64,000 nucleotides of DNA from Pectobacterium aroidearum (GCF_041228105.1 NZ_CP166097.1:3100001-3164000); one strand, 5' to 3'. Shown: positions 18,804 through 31,080, counted from the first letter of the stretch. Notes: a model not told the origin generated them from the sequence alone. Made by a program: numbers and translations.

Positions 18804-18850
18804 GCGGCTGAGTATGTTCTGGATGGAATAGCAGAACAGGCCGCTTTCTT
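18804..18850 (+). terminator. Possible attenuator between paralogue 3 and the ABC exporter
   Basis: A two-part stem, GCGGC/GCCGC outside and TGTTCTG/CAGAACA inside (18804-18844), is followed by CCGCTTTCTTC-type pyrimidine-rich sequence. It lies 34 bases before the ABC gene and may partly terminate transcription. The T-tract is imperfect. Confidence 0.55.
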
Positions 18851-18877
18851 CAGGGAAGAATATACAAGGGGTTAGAT

Positions 18878-20710
18878 ATGCTTTATCGTCGATTTGAGCA
18901 ACTGATTACTATATTTCGCGATGCACCAGCAGATATACCACCAAATAGATTGCGATCATTTTATTTTCACTATCTATATCAGGTCTGGCCAAGTTTCACT
19001 GCGCTGTTAGTCGTAGGGGGGATTACTGCGCTCATTGACGTGGTTATACTCAGTTATTTAGGCCGTATCATCGATCTCATCCGCATTACCCCCAGTAACA
19101 GCTTCTTCAGTGAACATGGTAATGAACTTCTCTGGATGGCAGCCCTTACGCTCATCATTCAGCCCTTCTTCCTTGGATTACGAAATTTACTCACTAATCA
19201 ATCAATTAACCCTTGCATGACAAGCATGATTCGGTGGCAGCACTACAATACCGTACTCAAGCAGAGCCTGAATTTCTTTCAAAGTGATTTTGCCGGACGT
19301 ATCACACACCGCATTATGCAAACAGGGAATGCCTTACGTGACTCTGTTGTTCAGGCTGTATCGGCCATTTGGCATGTGCTGATTTATGTATTAAGTACGC
19401 TGTTCGTGCTTTCAGAAATGGACTGGCGTTTAATGGTAATACTTATTATCTGGGTGGTGCTATACATCAGCTGTCTACGCTATTTCGTGCCACGGGTGAA
19501 AGCACGATCCATTGAATCAACAGAGGCTAACTCAAAACTCATTGGTCGTATCGTTGATGGCTATACCAACATTTTCACTTTGAAGTTGTTTTCTCATACC
19601 ATGCTTGAAGCACGCTACGTTAGGGACGCTATAACAGAGCATACGCATAAAATGCAGATGGCCAACCGTGTACTCACCAGCATGGACCTGACAATCATCA
19701 TGCTGAACAGTCAGCTGATCGTCGGTAGTATCGGTTTTGCGCTATGGCTCTGGACGCATTCGTTACTAAGCGCTGGCGCAATCGCGATAGTGACAAGTTT
19801 GGTGATTCGTATCACCAATATGTCAGGGTGGATCATGTGGGTGGTGAATAGCATCTTCGAAAGCCTTGGCATCGTACAAGAAGGCATGAAGACGATTTCT
19901 CAGCCGATCAGTATTACCGATAAATTAAATGCGCCTGCCTTGAAGGTACAACATGGCACCATCACTTTTGATCAGGTTAGTTTTTGTTACAACACCTCAC
20001 ATCACATCATTGAAGGATTAAATTTTTGCATCAGGCCTGGGGAAAAAATCGGTCTCGTCGGGCCTTCTGGAGCAGGAAAGTCAACGTTGGTCGGATTGCT
20101 TCTTCGCCTTTATGACCTGCAAAGTGGAAGTATCCTCATCGATAGCCAGAATATTGCCGACGTGACACAAGAAAGTTTGCGGGAGCAAATCGGGATGATT
20201 ACACAAGATACCTCGCTGCTGCACCGCTCGATACGCGATAACCTGCTGTACGGTAAATACAACGCCACTGATAAAGAGTTGATGCAAGCGCTGAGGAATG
20301 CACAAGCAGATGAATTCATCATGCAAATCGCCGATTCTCAAGGCCGTTCAGGACTAGATGCACATGTAGGAGAACGAGGTATCAAATTATCGGGAGGCCA
20401 GCGTCAACGTATTGCCATCGCACGCGTTTTACTGAAAGACGCTCCTATTTTGATTATGGATGAGGCAACGTCAGCACTGGACTCGGAAGCCGAGGCCGCT
20501 ATTCAGGATAATCTGGATATTTTAATGAAGGGAAAAACCGTTATCGCTATCGCCCACCGACTATCGACCATTGCCAAAATGGATCGTCTGGTGGTAATGC
20601 AACAGGGAAGAATTGTCGAAGTAGGAAACCATAGAGATTTATTGGCACAAGAGGGGGTATATGCCCGTTTGTGGCGGCATCAAACGGATGGGTTCGTCGG
20701 GATAAGCTAG
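18878..20710 (+). CDS. Fused ABC exporter (membrane plus ATPase) of the GT8 cluster
   Basis: Half-size type I exporter of the MsbA-like superfamily, 610 residues, working as a dimer in the inner membrane. Residues about 30-330 carry six transmembrane segments. The ATPase follows from about 360 with Walker A GPSGAGKST, Q-loop GMITQDTSL, signature LSGGQRQR, Walker B ILIMDEATSALD and H-loop IAHRLST. The start ATG follows AAGGGG. It is on the same strand as the three glycosyltransferases with a 141-base gap, so export of their product or a lipid-linked intermediate is a reasonable inference. No accessory adaptor or outer-membrane gene is nearby, and no C39 peptidase domain is present. Confidence 0.87.
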   Translation: MLYRRFEQLITIFRDAPADIPPNRLRSFYFHYLYQVWPSFTALLVVGGITALIDVVILSYLGRIIDLIRITPSNSFFSEHGNELLWMAALTLIIQPFFLGLRNLLTNQSINPCMTSMIRWQHYNTVLKQSLNFFQSDFAGRITHRIMQTGNALRDSVVQAVSAIWHVLIYVLSTLFVLSEMDWRLMVILIIWVVLYISCLRYFVPRVKARSIESTEANSKLIGRIVDGYTNIFTLKLFSHTMLEARYVRDAITEHTHKMQMANRVLTSMDLTIIMLNSQLIVGSIGFALWLWTHSLLSAGAIAIVTSLVIRITNMSGWIMWVVNSIFESLGIVQEGMKTISQPISITDKLNAPALKVQHGTITFDQVSFCYNTSHHIIEGLNFCIRPGEKIGLVGPSGAGKSTLVGLLLRLYDLQSGSILIDSQNIADVTQESLREQIGMITQDTSLLHRSIRDNLLYGKYNATDKELMQALRNAQADEFIMQIADSQGRSGLDAHVGERGIKLSGGQRQRIAIARVLLKDAPILIMDEATSALDSEAEAAIQDNLDILMKGKTVIAIAHRLSTIAKMDRLVVMQQGRIVEVGNHRDLLAQEGVYARLWRHQTDGFVGIS

Positions 20711-21078
20711 ATCTGGCGTAAAGCACAACCGGAAGGCATGGCCACTAACAGACATCGCTTCTACCATCCACACTTCCGACTACTAATCTTAATGATTCGC
20801 TACAATTTGGCCGGAAAACGGAGAAAGTGAGTCCTACCTTTCATGCTTATCACTTAAAGCCATTTTTAAGATAAATAGGGGACAGGTTCTCAGGAACACC
20901 TCTCCCCGTAGTTTCGCTGAGCCTATCAATGCTTAAACGTGCGGTATTAGCCCCTACGTCCCGTGGATAAAAATACCCATTGTTATCACTTTCTCCCTCA
21001 TCTTCTTATAGGCATTTGATGTTGACATCGGTACAATCGCTGCCCTAACGAACATAACTTTGACTATTTTTTATCCTT
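20711..21078. other. Intergenic region before rimO
   Basis: This 368-base gap contains an imperfect hairpin at about 20877-20907 (AGGGGACAGGT against ACACCTCTCCCC) without a clear T-tract. A TTGACAT-like -35 element lies near 21022, before rimO. It marks the right edge of the accessory cluster. I see no gene, integrase or attachment repeat. Confidence 0.5.
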
Positions 21079-22407
21079 ATGAGCAATATCGCCCCCCCAC
21101 AACCACGTATCGGCTTTGTTTCCCTCGGCTGCCCGAAAAACCTCGTCGACTCCGAGAGGATTCTGACCGAACTGCGTACTGAAGGTTATCAGGTCGTCCC
21201 CCGCTATGACGACGCTGAACTGGTGATCGTCAATACCTGTGGTTTTATTGACAGCGCCGTACAAGAGTCGCTGGAAGCCATCGGCGAAGCGCTGAATGAG
21301 AACGGTAAAGTTATCGTAACAGGCTGTCTGGGTGCCAAAGAAAATCAAATACGCGAAGTGCATCCAAAAGTTCTAGAAATTACCGGTCCGCACAGCTACG
21401 AGCAGGTGCTGTCGCACGTGCATCAATATGTTCCTAAACCGACGCACAACCCGTTTACCAGTTTAGTCCCTGAACAGGGCGTAAAACTCACGCCGCGCCA
21501 TTACGCGTATCTGAAAATTTCAGAAGGCTGTGACCACCGCTGTACATTCTGCATCATCCCATCTATGCGTGGCGATTTGGATAGCCGCCCAATCGGTTCG
21601 GTGCTGGATGAAGCGAAGCGTCTGGTTGATGCCGGCGTAAAAGAGCTGCTGGTAATTTCTCAGGACACCTCGGCGTACGGCGCAGATGTGAAGCAGCGTA
21701 CCGGTTTTTGGAACGGGCAGCCGGTCAAAACCAGTATGGTCAGCCTGTGTGAACAACTCGCATCGCTGGGCGTGTGGGTACGCCTCCATTATGTCTACCC
21801 TTACCCACACGTGGACGATGTGATCCCATTAATGGCAGAAGGCAAAATCCTGCCTTACCTGGACATCCCACTCCAACACGCCAGCCCGAAAATTCTCAAG
21901 CTGATGAAGCGCCCTGGCGCAGTCGAAAGAACGCTGGAGCGTATTAAGCGCTGGCGCGAAATCTGCCCGGACTTAACGCTGCGTTCTACCTTCATTGTCG
22001 GTTTCCCCGGTGAGACGGAAGAAGATTTCCAGATGCTGCTCGACTTCCTGAAAGAAGCCAAACTCGACCGCGTGGGCTGCTTTAAATTCAGCCCGGTCGA
22101 AGGTGCTGCGGCAAATGCATTGCCGGATCAGGTGCCGGAAGAGGTCAAAGAAGAACGTTTCCACCGTTTCATGCAGCTTCAACAGGCGATCTCCGCCCAG
22201 CGTTTGCAGGATAAAATTGGCCGTGAAGTGCTGGTACTGATTGATGAAATCGACGAAGAAGGCGCGATTGGCCGCAGCATGGCCGATGCACCTGAGATCG
22301 ACGGCGCAGTTTACCTGAACGGTGAAACTGGCGTGAAAGTCGGTGATATCGTTAAGGTCAAAGTTGAACACGCAGACGAATACGATCTGTGGGGTAGCCG
22401 AGTATAA
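21079..22407 (+). CDS. rimO: Ribosomal protein S12 methylthiotransferase RimO
   Basis: Radical-SAM enzyme that methylthiolates the conserved aspartate of ribosomal protein S12. The 442-residue protein has an N-terminal MTTase domain with iron-sulfur ligands C18, C54 and C83, a radical-SAM domain with C151, C155 and C158 (CDHRCTFC), and a C-terminal TRAM domain. Length and motifs match the family. In E. coli rimO lies near bssR and yliI; here the GT8 cluster separates it from yliI. A strong terminator follows. It is a housekeeping gene. Confidence 0.97.
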   Translation: MSNIAPPQPRIGFVSLGCPKNLVDSERILTELRTEGYQVVPRYDDAELVIVNTCGFIDSAVQESLEAIGEALNENGKVIVTGCLGAKENQIREVHPKVLEITGPHSYEQVLSHVHQYVPKPTHNPFTSLVPEQGVKLTPRHYAYLKISEGCDHRCTFCIIPSMRGDLDSRPIGSVLDEAKRLVDAGVKELLVISQDTSAYGADVKQRTGFWNGQPVKTSMVSLCEQLASLGVWVRLHYVYPYPHVDDVIPLMAEGKILPYLDIPLQHASPKILKLMKRPGAVERTLERIKRWREICPDLTLRSTFIVGFPGETEEDFQMLLDFLKEAKLDRVGCFKFSPVEGAAANALPDQVPEEVKEERFHRFMQLQQAISAQRLQDKIGREVLVLIDEIDEEGAIGRSMADAPEIDGAVYLNGETGVKVGDIVKVKVEHADEYDLWGSRV

Positions 22408-22416
22408 CCTACCCAT

Positions 22417-22456
22417 CACGCCAGCTTTTCTGCCCGAAAGGCTGGCGTGTTATTTT
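22417..22456 (+). terminator. Rho-independent terminator of rimO
   Basis: A 9-bp perfect stem CACGCCAGC/GCTGGCGTG with a 15-base loop is followed by TTATTTT. Confidence 0.9.
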
Positions 22457-22561
22457 CTCGCCCTCTCATCCTAACGCTGAAAATTCAATCAATAAACCGT
22501 CCGTTCCTCGCCTTCGTCTTGCGTCACTCTGTCAGGTAAAGTAGCCTTGAGGCATGATTAG

Positions 22562-23368
<807 letters not shown>

Positions 23369-23379
23369 CTTCTTTCTCT

Positions 23380-24567
23380 CTACGCCGTTTTCCCTATCGC
23401 ATTGGTGAGTTTACGCCATAGCCATTCAAGCGGCCCCTGACGGAAATAGCGCAACCAATAGTGGGAAAAGAGTAGATTGGCGATCCAGATAGCAGGAACC
23501 AGTGCCAGCAATTGCAGGCGGCTGAAAGCCATAAACAGGCCAAGCTGGTTAAACAGCAGCACGCAAATCAGCGTTTGCAGCAAATAGTTAGTTAGCGCCA
23601 TACGCCCGACATCCGTAATCCAGTACGTGATGCGCCATTGACATAACGTGCCCCAAAAACCGTAGCACAGCGCCAGATAGCCGATCGCCTGCAAGGGTGA
23701 ACTCAGCTCGCGCGGAATTTGCAATAACAGCCCGCTCCAGCGATATTCCCAGTCCACCAGCCACTGCCCCACCACGCCAACGCTGTTAATCGCCAGACCC
23801 ACAGGGATCAGCCACAGTGCAACCTTGCGATAATGTGCCGTACTAAATTCACCTTTTAGCCAGCCACTGCGCATCAATCCGGCTCCTAATAGCATCGATC
23901 CCGCCAGCAGCCAGCCGTACTGGACGCCCAGCGACAGCAGACTTTCCGTAAGCAGATCGACGCGGTTGCTCCACGCTTCCGGTCCGCCTAACGCCCGCCA
24001 GTACGCCTCATAGGTAATATCCGCCATATCCGGTAGCCAGAATCGCCCCGGTTGCAGGCTCAGAATCTGACTCAGTACAAACAGCACGCCGATGCCCACC
24101 AGATATAGAACCGCCCCCGTACGCATTAGCAACTGGCTACTTTCCGCATGGCGAATCATGCCGTAACACACCAGCCCAATCAGCGCATAGTCGAGCAAAA
24201 TGTCGCCATCCCACAGGAAGATGGCATGAATTAGCCCGATGATCATCAACCAGAACAGACGCGCATGTATCCAGCGCTTCCCCCTCGACAGCAGTAGCTG
24301 TAGCCCCGCGCCAAAAAGAAGAGAAAACAGCGTCAGGAATTTCGCCTGCGCCAGCAGATCCATCGCCGCCCACGTCAAGGCATCGGACAACGTAGGTTCT
24401 CCTTGCCAGGCTGGGTTGAGGTAGGCCGCATGCGGAAAACCAAACGCCGTAATATTTAGCAGTAAAATGCCCAGAATGGCGACGCCACGCGCAAAATCCA
24501 GCGTAACTATCCGTGAAGGTGGCCGCGAAAGTGGTAAATGAGGTGATGGTACAGTGTGAGAAGGCAT
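23380..24567 (-). CDS. yeiB: DUF418 inner-membrane protein YeiB
   Basis: Polytopic inner-membrane protein of the DUF418 family, function not established. The 395-residue product has VTLDFARGVAILGILLLNI at the N-terminus, about ten hydrophobic segments, the motif LFSLLFGAGLQLLL and the family end YFRQGPLEWLWRKLT. About 19 residues precede the point where E. coli YeiB begins; no better start is visible. It is downstream of folE on the same strand with a 137-base gap, as in E. coli. It is convergent with sanA, only 11 bases away. Confidence 0.9.
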   Translation of the reverse strand: MPSHTVPSPHLPLSRPPSRIVTLDFARGVAILGILLLNITAFGFPHAAYLNPAWQGEPTLSDALTWAAMDLLAQAKFLTLFSLLFGAGLQLLLSRGKRWIHARLFWLMIIGLIHAIFLWDGDILLDYALIGLVCYGMIRHAESSQLLMRTGAVLYLVGIGVLFVLSQILSLQPGRFWLPDMADITYEAYWRALGGPEAWSNRVDLLTESLLSLGVQYGWLLAGSMLLGAGLMRSGWLKGEFSTAHYRKVALWLIPVGLAINSVGVVGQWLVDWEYRWSGLLLQIPRELSSPLQAIGYLALCYGFWGTLCQWRITYWITDVGRMALTNYLLQTLICVLLFNQLGLFMAFSRLQLLALVPAIWIANLLFSHYWLRYFRQGPLEWLWRKLTNAIGKTA

Positions 24568-24704
24568 ACAAATTACATTTTCAAATCATCGAAGTAGCGA
24601 TTGTATGCACAGAAAGGGAAAAAGCGAAGGTACTTGCTGATTTGACAATGACCGATGTGGCGATGACGAGGGTATTTCCTTCATCATCGCCGATAAAAGC
24701 AGGC

Positions 24705-25367
24705 TTAATTATGGTGGCGCACGGCGCGCAAGAATTCCTGACGCGTGTTCTGGCTGGATTTAAACAATCCGCCGAGCGATGTCGTGGTCGTGGCGCTGGT
24801 TGCATCGCGAATACCGCGGGCTTTCACGCAGTAATGCACCGCATCAATCGAAACCGCGACGTTATTCGTGCCCAAGAGCGTTTGTAGCGCGACGAGAATC
24901 TGCTGCGTCAAGCGCTCCTGCACCTGAGGGCGCTGAGAGAAAAACTGGACGATTCGGTTGAGCTTCGACAAGCCGATGACGCCATCTTTCGGAATATACG
25001 CCACCGTTGCTTTCCCATCGATCGTCACGAAATGGTGTTCGCAGGTGCTGGTCAGCGTGATATCACGCACGGTGACCATTTCATCAACCTTCATTTTGTT
25101 TTCAATGATGGTGATTTTGGGGAAATTGGCGTAGTCCAAACCGGAGAATATTTCATCAACGTACATTTTGGCGATACGCGTCGGTGTTTCAGCCAGACTG
25201 TCATCGCTCAGGTCAAGGCTCAGCAAATTCATAATTTCCGTCATATGCTCGGCAATACGTTGCTTACGCGTATCTCGATCTAACAACGCTCCGCGCAGCG
25301 GCGTTTCCAGACCGCGTGCCAGCAGCGCTTCGTGCACCATAACGGCTTCTTTACTTAGTGATGACAT
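24705..25367 (-). CDS. folE: GTP cyclohydrolase I
   Basis: First enzyme of tetrahydrofolate synthesis: GTP to 7,8-dihydroneopterin triphosphate plus formate, in the cytoplasm. The 220-residue protein has the zinc and substrate motif [15 protein letters not shown] (around residues 108-122), [20 protein letters not shown] and the C-terminal zinc cysteine in [11 protein letters not shown]. Length matches E. coli FolE (222). The start ATG follows AGGAGAAT. It is probably cotranscribed with yeiB. Confidence 0.97.
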   Translation of the reverse strand: MSSLSKEAVMVHEALLARGLETPLRGALLDRDTRKQRIAEHMTEIMNLLSLDLSDDSLAETPTRIAKMYVDEIFSGLDYANFPKITIIENKMKVDEMVTVRDITLTSTCEHHFVTIDGKATVAYIPKDGVIGLSKLNRIVQFFSQRPQVQERLTQQILVALQTLLGTNNVAVSIDAVHYCVKARGIRDATSATTTTSLGGLFKSSQNTRQEFLRAVRHHN

Positions 25368-25693
25368 TATTATTCTCCTGCAGGTGTAACTATGCCTATC
25401 GCACTATCACGGCCTTGATTAGACCCTAGCGCCGTCAACACTCTAGTTGAGAGAGTCACGATTATCCAGCGATTGTATGTCATGATTGTTGAAATAGATT
25501 CAAGTTATCAAGCCCAGCGGATGTGCCAGTGTGCAGTAATGAGGCGCGAATTTTGTGCACAGAAAAACCACGCTTCAGTCATCAATGTTCCGTGGTAAAT
25601 GAAAAAACACCGGGAGGTTATCCCGGTGTTTTAGTGGAAAATCACTCGATTTTTGCGGTCGTCAGCCGTCTGACGCCGCGTGTCGTGGGGTTA
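25368..25693. other. Intergenic region folE - chemoreceptor
   Basis: This 326-base gap holds the folE promoter region and, at its right, the terminator of the chemoreceptor gene (25607-25629). The short frames it contains do not resemble proteins I know. Confidence 0.5.
25607..25629 (-). terminator. Rho-independent terminator of the chemoreceptor gene
   Basis: A 9-bp perfect stem ACACCGGGA/TCCCGGTGT with a 5-base loop is followed on the minus strand by six T. On the plus strand it is followed by only TTTTAG. Confidence 0.88.
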
Positions 25694-27376
25694 TCAGAAG
25701 GTTTCCCAGTTGTCGTTAGCATTACCTTTTTTACCGCCAGCAGCCGCTAATAGCATCGGCTTCTCCACCGCTGGCGCTCTCTCCGCCAGACGCTGCTGAG
25801 GACGACGATGCGCCTCTGCGGCCGACAGCTGGAATACCGATACAGCCTCAGTTAACTGGCGGGCCTGCTCTTCCAGCGAGGCAGCCGCAGCAGCAGACTC
25901 CTGCACCAGCGCGGCGTTCTGCTGTGTCACGCCATCCATCTCGGTCACCGCCTGACCAATCTGCGTAATACCGCGGCTCTGCTCATCCGATGCCGATGCG
26001 ATTTCTCCCATCAGATCGTTTACGCGGGTAATGGCGGAAATGATGGAATCCATCGCTTCGCCGGTTTGTGTCACCTGATTTGACCCCGTGTTGATACGTT
26101 CAACTGACTCTGTAATCAAGCTTTCAATTTCCTTCGCCGCCTGAGCACTGCGTTGAGCCAGATTACGAACTTCGCCCGCAACCACCGCAAAGCCACGCCC
26201 TTGCTCACCGGCTCTGGCAGCTTCTACCGCTGCGTTCAACGCCAGAATGTTGGTCTGGAAGGCAATACCGTTAATCACGCTGGTGATGTCAGCAATTTTC
26301 TTCGAGCTGGTCGTAATGCTTGCCATCGTCGCCATCACATCTGCCGTGACGTCGCCTCCTTTCTTCGCCGCAACGGAAGCGTCCTGCGCCAGCTTGGTAG
26401 CTTGATGAACGTTATCGGCATTCTGTTTCACCGTCGCGCTCAACTCTTCCATACTGGCGGCAGTTTGTTCCAGTGCCGCAGCCTGCTGTTCGGTGCGCGC
26501 GGACAAATCGTTATTGCCGCTTTTGATTTCGCTGGAGCCCTGATGAATCGATGCCGAGCTGTCGCGGATAATAGAGACGGTATTAACCAGACTGCCCTGC
26601 ATCTCTTTCAGATAAGGAATCAGCTGTCCGGCACAGTTACGGCCAAACTCGTCAATCGGGTGGTTAAGTTGCCCGGCAGCTAGCACCTGGAAATACCCTT
26701 TGATCATATTCAACGGCTTGACCAGATAGTTAACCAGATAGCGATCCGTCAGCAGCAGGATGAGCAATCCAAGAACTGCCGCACCGAGCAGAATGTGATT
26801 ACTCCAGCCAACCAGACCGTAGACCTCATTCATTGACGCTTCCGACGATGAAAGAATCGCGGTCTGGTATTTTTCCATATTAGCGCCAAACGCCACGCTC
26901 AACGGCGGGTAGGTTTTACGGAAAAGCTGACGGAATTCCTCCTGTCGATTCTCACGTGCGGCGTTCAGCATCGGCGTCAATCCGTTATCCAGTAACTGAG
27001 TCCACGCAGCGATCATATTATCTGCGGTTTCCTTGCTGACACCGGCGTGCTCAACGGCTTTAAACGCAGCCAGTTGATCCGACGTGTTTTTAAATGCGGT
27101 AGTTGCGGACGTAAATATTTTTTCTGCTTCCGCCGTTTCGCCCGTTTGCTGGAAATCCATTGAGCGTAAAAGACGAGTAACCGTACGAAAATACTGGTCA
27201 TTGCCTTTTACCAGCTTCTCTACGTTTTTACGCTGAGTCTCGCCGGATTCCAATAGTTTGGTCATGCTGCTCAACGAGGTGGTAGTAAAGAAAGACGCTC
27301 CCCCCCATACAGCCAGAAACAGACCCAATATTGTTAAAAGCATTGCCCTGATGGTGATATTTTTTAAAAAATTCAC
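25694..27376 (-). CDS. Methyl-accepting chemotaxis protein
   Basis: Inner-membrane chemoreceptor of 560 residues. It has an N-terminal transmembrane helix (about 10-32), a periplasmic four-helix-bundle ligand domain (about 35-190, Tar/4HB type), a second transmembrane helix (about 192-212), HAMP, and a cytoplasmic signalling hairpin with the invariant tip [20 protein letters not shown]. It ends in NWETF, the CheR/CheB tether pentapeptide, so it is a high-abundance-type receptor able to help adaptation of others. The start is GTG at 27374-27376 after TAGGAG. E. coli has no receptor at this locus. Ligand unknown. Confidence 0.93.
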   Translation of the reverse strand: MNFLKNITIRAMLLTILGLFLAVWGGASFFTTTSLSSMTKLLESGETQRKNVEKLVKGNDQYFRTVTRLLRSMDFQQTGETAEAEKIFTSATTAFKNTSDQLAAFKAVEHAGVSKETADNMIAAWTQLLDNGLTPMLNAARENRQEEFRQLFRKTYPPLSVAFGANMEKYQTAILSSSEASMNEVYGLVGWSNHILLGAAVLGLLILLLTDRYLVNYLVKPLNMIKGYFQVLAAGQLNHPIDEFGRNCAGQLIPYLKEMQGSLVNTVSIIRDSSASIHQGSSEIKSGNNDLSARTEQQAAALEQTAASMEELSATVKQNADNVHQATKLAQDASVAAKKGGDVTADVMATMASITTSSKKIADITSVINGIAFQTNILALNAAVEAARAGEQGRGFAVVAGEVRNLAQRSAQAAKEIESLITESVERINTGSNQVTQTGEAMDSIISAITRVNDLMGEIASASDEQSRGITQIGQAVTEMDGVTQQNAALVQESAAAAASLEEQARQLTEAVSVFQLSAAEAHRRPQQRLAERAPAVEKPMLLAAAGGKKGNANDNWETF

Positions 27377-28067
27377 AGAAGACTCCTATAAATTATCTTG
27401 GCGACTTTCCTCTGCGCTTTCTGCAACATGGCTGCACATTTTTAATTGGAAATACGCCTGGTGTTACGTCATTTAATGAAGAGCAGAGGCTCTCATTAGT
27501 TAGAGTTATTTTCCTTTAATGACCAAAAGATACACTTCCTTACAATAACGATAAGATATTCCTACCATACATTAACATTATCGGCACTTTGCGTGGGCAC
27601 TTTACGCCTTATCATCAACAAATGCGATCAAAATGAAGAAATGCGATAGTTTTTGGCTATTGCTTCGTTGCAACAATTTATCTACACATTTAACTGTTTA
27701 TTTTAATTATCTATTTATTTTCTCTCCTCCGCGATCACATCACGGTAAAATACAGTTTTATTTTTCTGTGATTATTCTTATTTTCCATTCACGCCTCTTC
27801 TTTAGAAAATATACCCATATAAGTTGTAAAGTTGATTGTGGTGCTATTAATTCAGGCCGCGATCATTTTATCTCTTTCTATGTCCAGATATTAATCCTGA
27901 TGATAATTACGCCCGTCATTTTCACATTCGTGCGAGGTCTGCATGCCGTTGGTTTACGTTACGTTCCTATCAGTGTGGCGTAAGACAGTTGCGAAATGCG
28001 CAGCTTGCCGCTACACTTCACAAAAAATGAATAATCAAACACCAGTTCATTACAAAAAGAGAAAGAT
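27377..28067. other. Intergenic region chemoreceptor - LysR regulator
   Basis: This 691-base AT-rich gap lies between divergent genes. It contains a 116-codon frame (27633-27983) with no ribosome binding site and no recognisable motif, judged spurious. I could not find a convincing sigma-28 promoter for the chemoreceptor. It holds nothing else I can name. Confidence 0.5.
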
Positions 28068-28958
28068 ATGGATTTGACCCAGCTCCGCATGTTCTGCCTC
28101 GTTGCCGAAACAGGCTCAGTCGCACGCGCCGCGGAACAGCTTCATCGGGTGCCCTCAAATCTGACCACGCGGTTACGCCAGTTGGAACAGGAATTGGGTA
28201 CGGATCTGTTCATCCGCGAGAAACAGCGTCTGCGCCTGTCCCCTATCGGGCACAATTTCTTATGCTATGCGCAGCGCATTCTGGCGCTTAGCGAAGAAGC
28301 GATCAGCATGACGCGCACGGGTGAACCCGCAGGTAATTTCGCGTTAGGCTCGATGGAAAGCACCGCAGCAACCCGTTTGCCCACGCTATTAGCGGCTTAC
28401 CATCAGCGTTACCCCAACGTCTCGCTGTCTCTGAATACCGGCACATCCGGGGAAATCATTGAGCGTGTGCGCGCGGGAACGCTGGCCGCTGCGTTAGTCG
28501 ATGGCCCTGTCGTCTATGATGAACTGAATGGCTGCGCATGTTTTACGGAACGTCTCGTGCTGATATCCGACACGACGCACGCGCCGATTACTCATGCGCG
28601 AGATGCGAGCAACGATACGCTGTTTGCTTTCCGCCCCAGCTGTTCCTATCGAAAGCGCCTTGAGAGCTGGTTCCGACAGGATGGTGTAGTACCCGGTACT
28701 ATCATGGAGATCCACTCATACCATGCCATGCTTGCCTGTGTAGCCAGTGGTGCCGGACTTGCCATGCTCCCGTATGCCATCCTGGAATCGCTGCCCGCTG
28801 GCGCGCGCGTTCAGGTACATGAATTACCGCCCGATATCGCCGATGCGTCCACGTGGCTCGTCTGGCGACGTGACGCCTTCGGCCCTAATGTCGAGGCGCT
28901 GAAAAAGCTCATTATTGAACAGAGCAGCATGATTGAACCACCCGCTCAGCAGGAATAA
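28068..28958 (+). CDS. LysR-family regulator, PtrR (YneJ)-like
   Basis: LysR-type regulator, 296 residues. The N-terminal winged helix-turn-helix covers about 1-60 (MDLTQLRMFCLVAETGSVARAA, VPSNLTTRLRQLEQELG). The effector-binding domain carries LGSMESTAATRLP and FRPSCSYRKRLESWF, which strongly recall E. coli YneJ/PtrR. It lies 113 bases upstream of the formaldehyde dehydrogenase gene on the same strand, so it may belong to or control that pathway; usual LysR geometry is divergent, so this is uncertain. Effector unknown. Confidence 0.85.
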   Translation: MDLTQLRMFCLVAETGSVARAAEQLHRVPSNLTTRLRQLEQELGTDLFIREKQRLRLSPIGHNFLCYAQRILALSEEAISMTRTGEPAGNFALGSMESTAATRLPTLLAAYHQRYPNVSLSLNTGTSGEIIERVRAGTLAAALVDGPVVYDELNGCACFTERLVLISDTTHAPITHARDASNDTLFAFRPSCSYRKRLESWFRQDGVVPGTIMEIHSYHAMLACVASGAGLAMLPYAILESLPAGARVQVHELPPDIADASTWLVWRRDAFGPNVEALKKLIIEQSSMIEPPAQQE

Positions 28959-29059
28959 TCCCTTATCTTCCCTGAGCGACCATTTTCAAGACAGGACGAT
29001 ACGGTGATGAATGCCACGTCCTATCATTCAACTTACAACCCATAACAGAATGCCATTAG

Positions 29060-30193
<1,134 letters not shown>

Positions 30194-30234
30194 TTGCACC
30201 ACCGTCAGGAACAGAAAAAGGAGGCTGTACAGCG

Positions 30235-31080
30235 ATGACCTCATCACTGGAACTGCTGGAAGAACACCGTATGTTTGGTGGCTGGCAACAGCGCTACCGC
30301 CATGTGTCAGACACGCTGAACACCACGATGACGTTCAGCATTTATCTGCCGCCGACGCAGGATGACACGCCGCCGCCCGTGCTTTACTGGCTGTCCGGGT
30401 TAACCTGCAACGACGAAAACTTTACGACGAAAGCAGGCGCGCAGCGCATTGCCTCCGAACTGGGTCTGGTGCTGGTGATGCCTGACACCAGCCCGCGTGG
30501 TGACGGCGTAGCAGATGATGCCGGATACGATCTGGGTCAAGGCGCGGGATTCTACGTGAATGCCACGCAGGCGCCTTGGTCGGCACACTACCGGATGTAT
30601 GACTATATCAGCAGCGAACTGCCAGCGTTGATCCAGCAGCATTTTAACGTGAACCGTCGTCAGTCTATCAGTGGGCATTCGATGGGCGGACACGGCGCGC
30701 TAATGCTGGCGCTACGCAATCCAGAGCAATTCCTGTCTGCATCCGCGTTTGCGCCGATCGTTAACCCAAGTCAGGTTCCCTGGGGACGCAAGGCGCTTAC
30801 CGCCTATCTCGGCGAGGATGAAACGCAGTGGTTGCAGTATGATAGCTGCCATTTACTGGCAAATAGCCAGAAGAAGCTGCCAATGTTGGTCGATCAGGGA
30901 GACTGCGATCAGTTCCTCCCCGACCAGTTGCAACCGGCGAAACTGGAAGCACTGGCAAGCCAGTATGACTGGCCGCTGACGTTGCGGACACAGTCCGGCT
31001 ATGACCACAGCTATTTCTTCATCGCCAGTTTTATCGAAGATCATCTGCGCTTCCACGCGCACTATCTGTTTGAAGAATAA
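30235..31080 (+). CDS. yeiG: S-formylglutathione hydrolase (YeiG/FrmB type)
   Basis: Serine hydrolase releasing formate and glutathione from S-formylglutathione, completing formaldehyde detoxification. The 281-residue alpha/beta-hydrolase has the nucleophile elbow GHSMGGHGA (about residues 147-155), [13 protein letters not shown] near 53-65, DQGDCDQF carrying the acid, and the catalytic His in GYDHSYFFI near the end. The start ATG follows AGGAGG. In E. coli yeiG is close to folE, as here. Its stop codon lies inside a 19-base unit repeated downstream. Confidence 0.94.
   Translation: MTSSLELLEEHRMFGGWQQRYRHVSDTLNTTMTFSIYLPPTQDDTPPPVLYWLSGLTCNDENFTTKAGAQRIASELGLVLVMPDTSPRGDGVADDAGYDLGQGAGFYVNATQAPWSAHYRMYDYISSELPALIQQHFNVNRRQSISGHSMGGHGALMLALRNPEQFLSASAFAPIVNPSQVPWGRKALTAYLGEDETQWLQYDSCHLLANSQKKLPMLVDQGDCDQFLPDQLQPAKLEALASQYDWPLTLRTQSGYDHSYFFIASFIEDHLRFHAHYLFEE

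Noticed and set aside
18878..20710. ABC exporter as a bacteriocin (C39 peptidase) transporter
   Set aside because: There is no N-terminal peptidase domain and no double-glycine precursor gene nearby.
12265..21078. Genomic island with integrase or attachment sites
   Set aside because: No tRNA, integrase, transposase or flanking direct repeat found at either end.
27633..27983. 116-codon frame between the chemoreceptor and LysR genes
   Set aside because: No ribosome site, unusual composition, no recognisable family; most likely chance.
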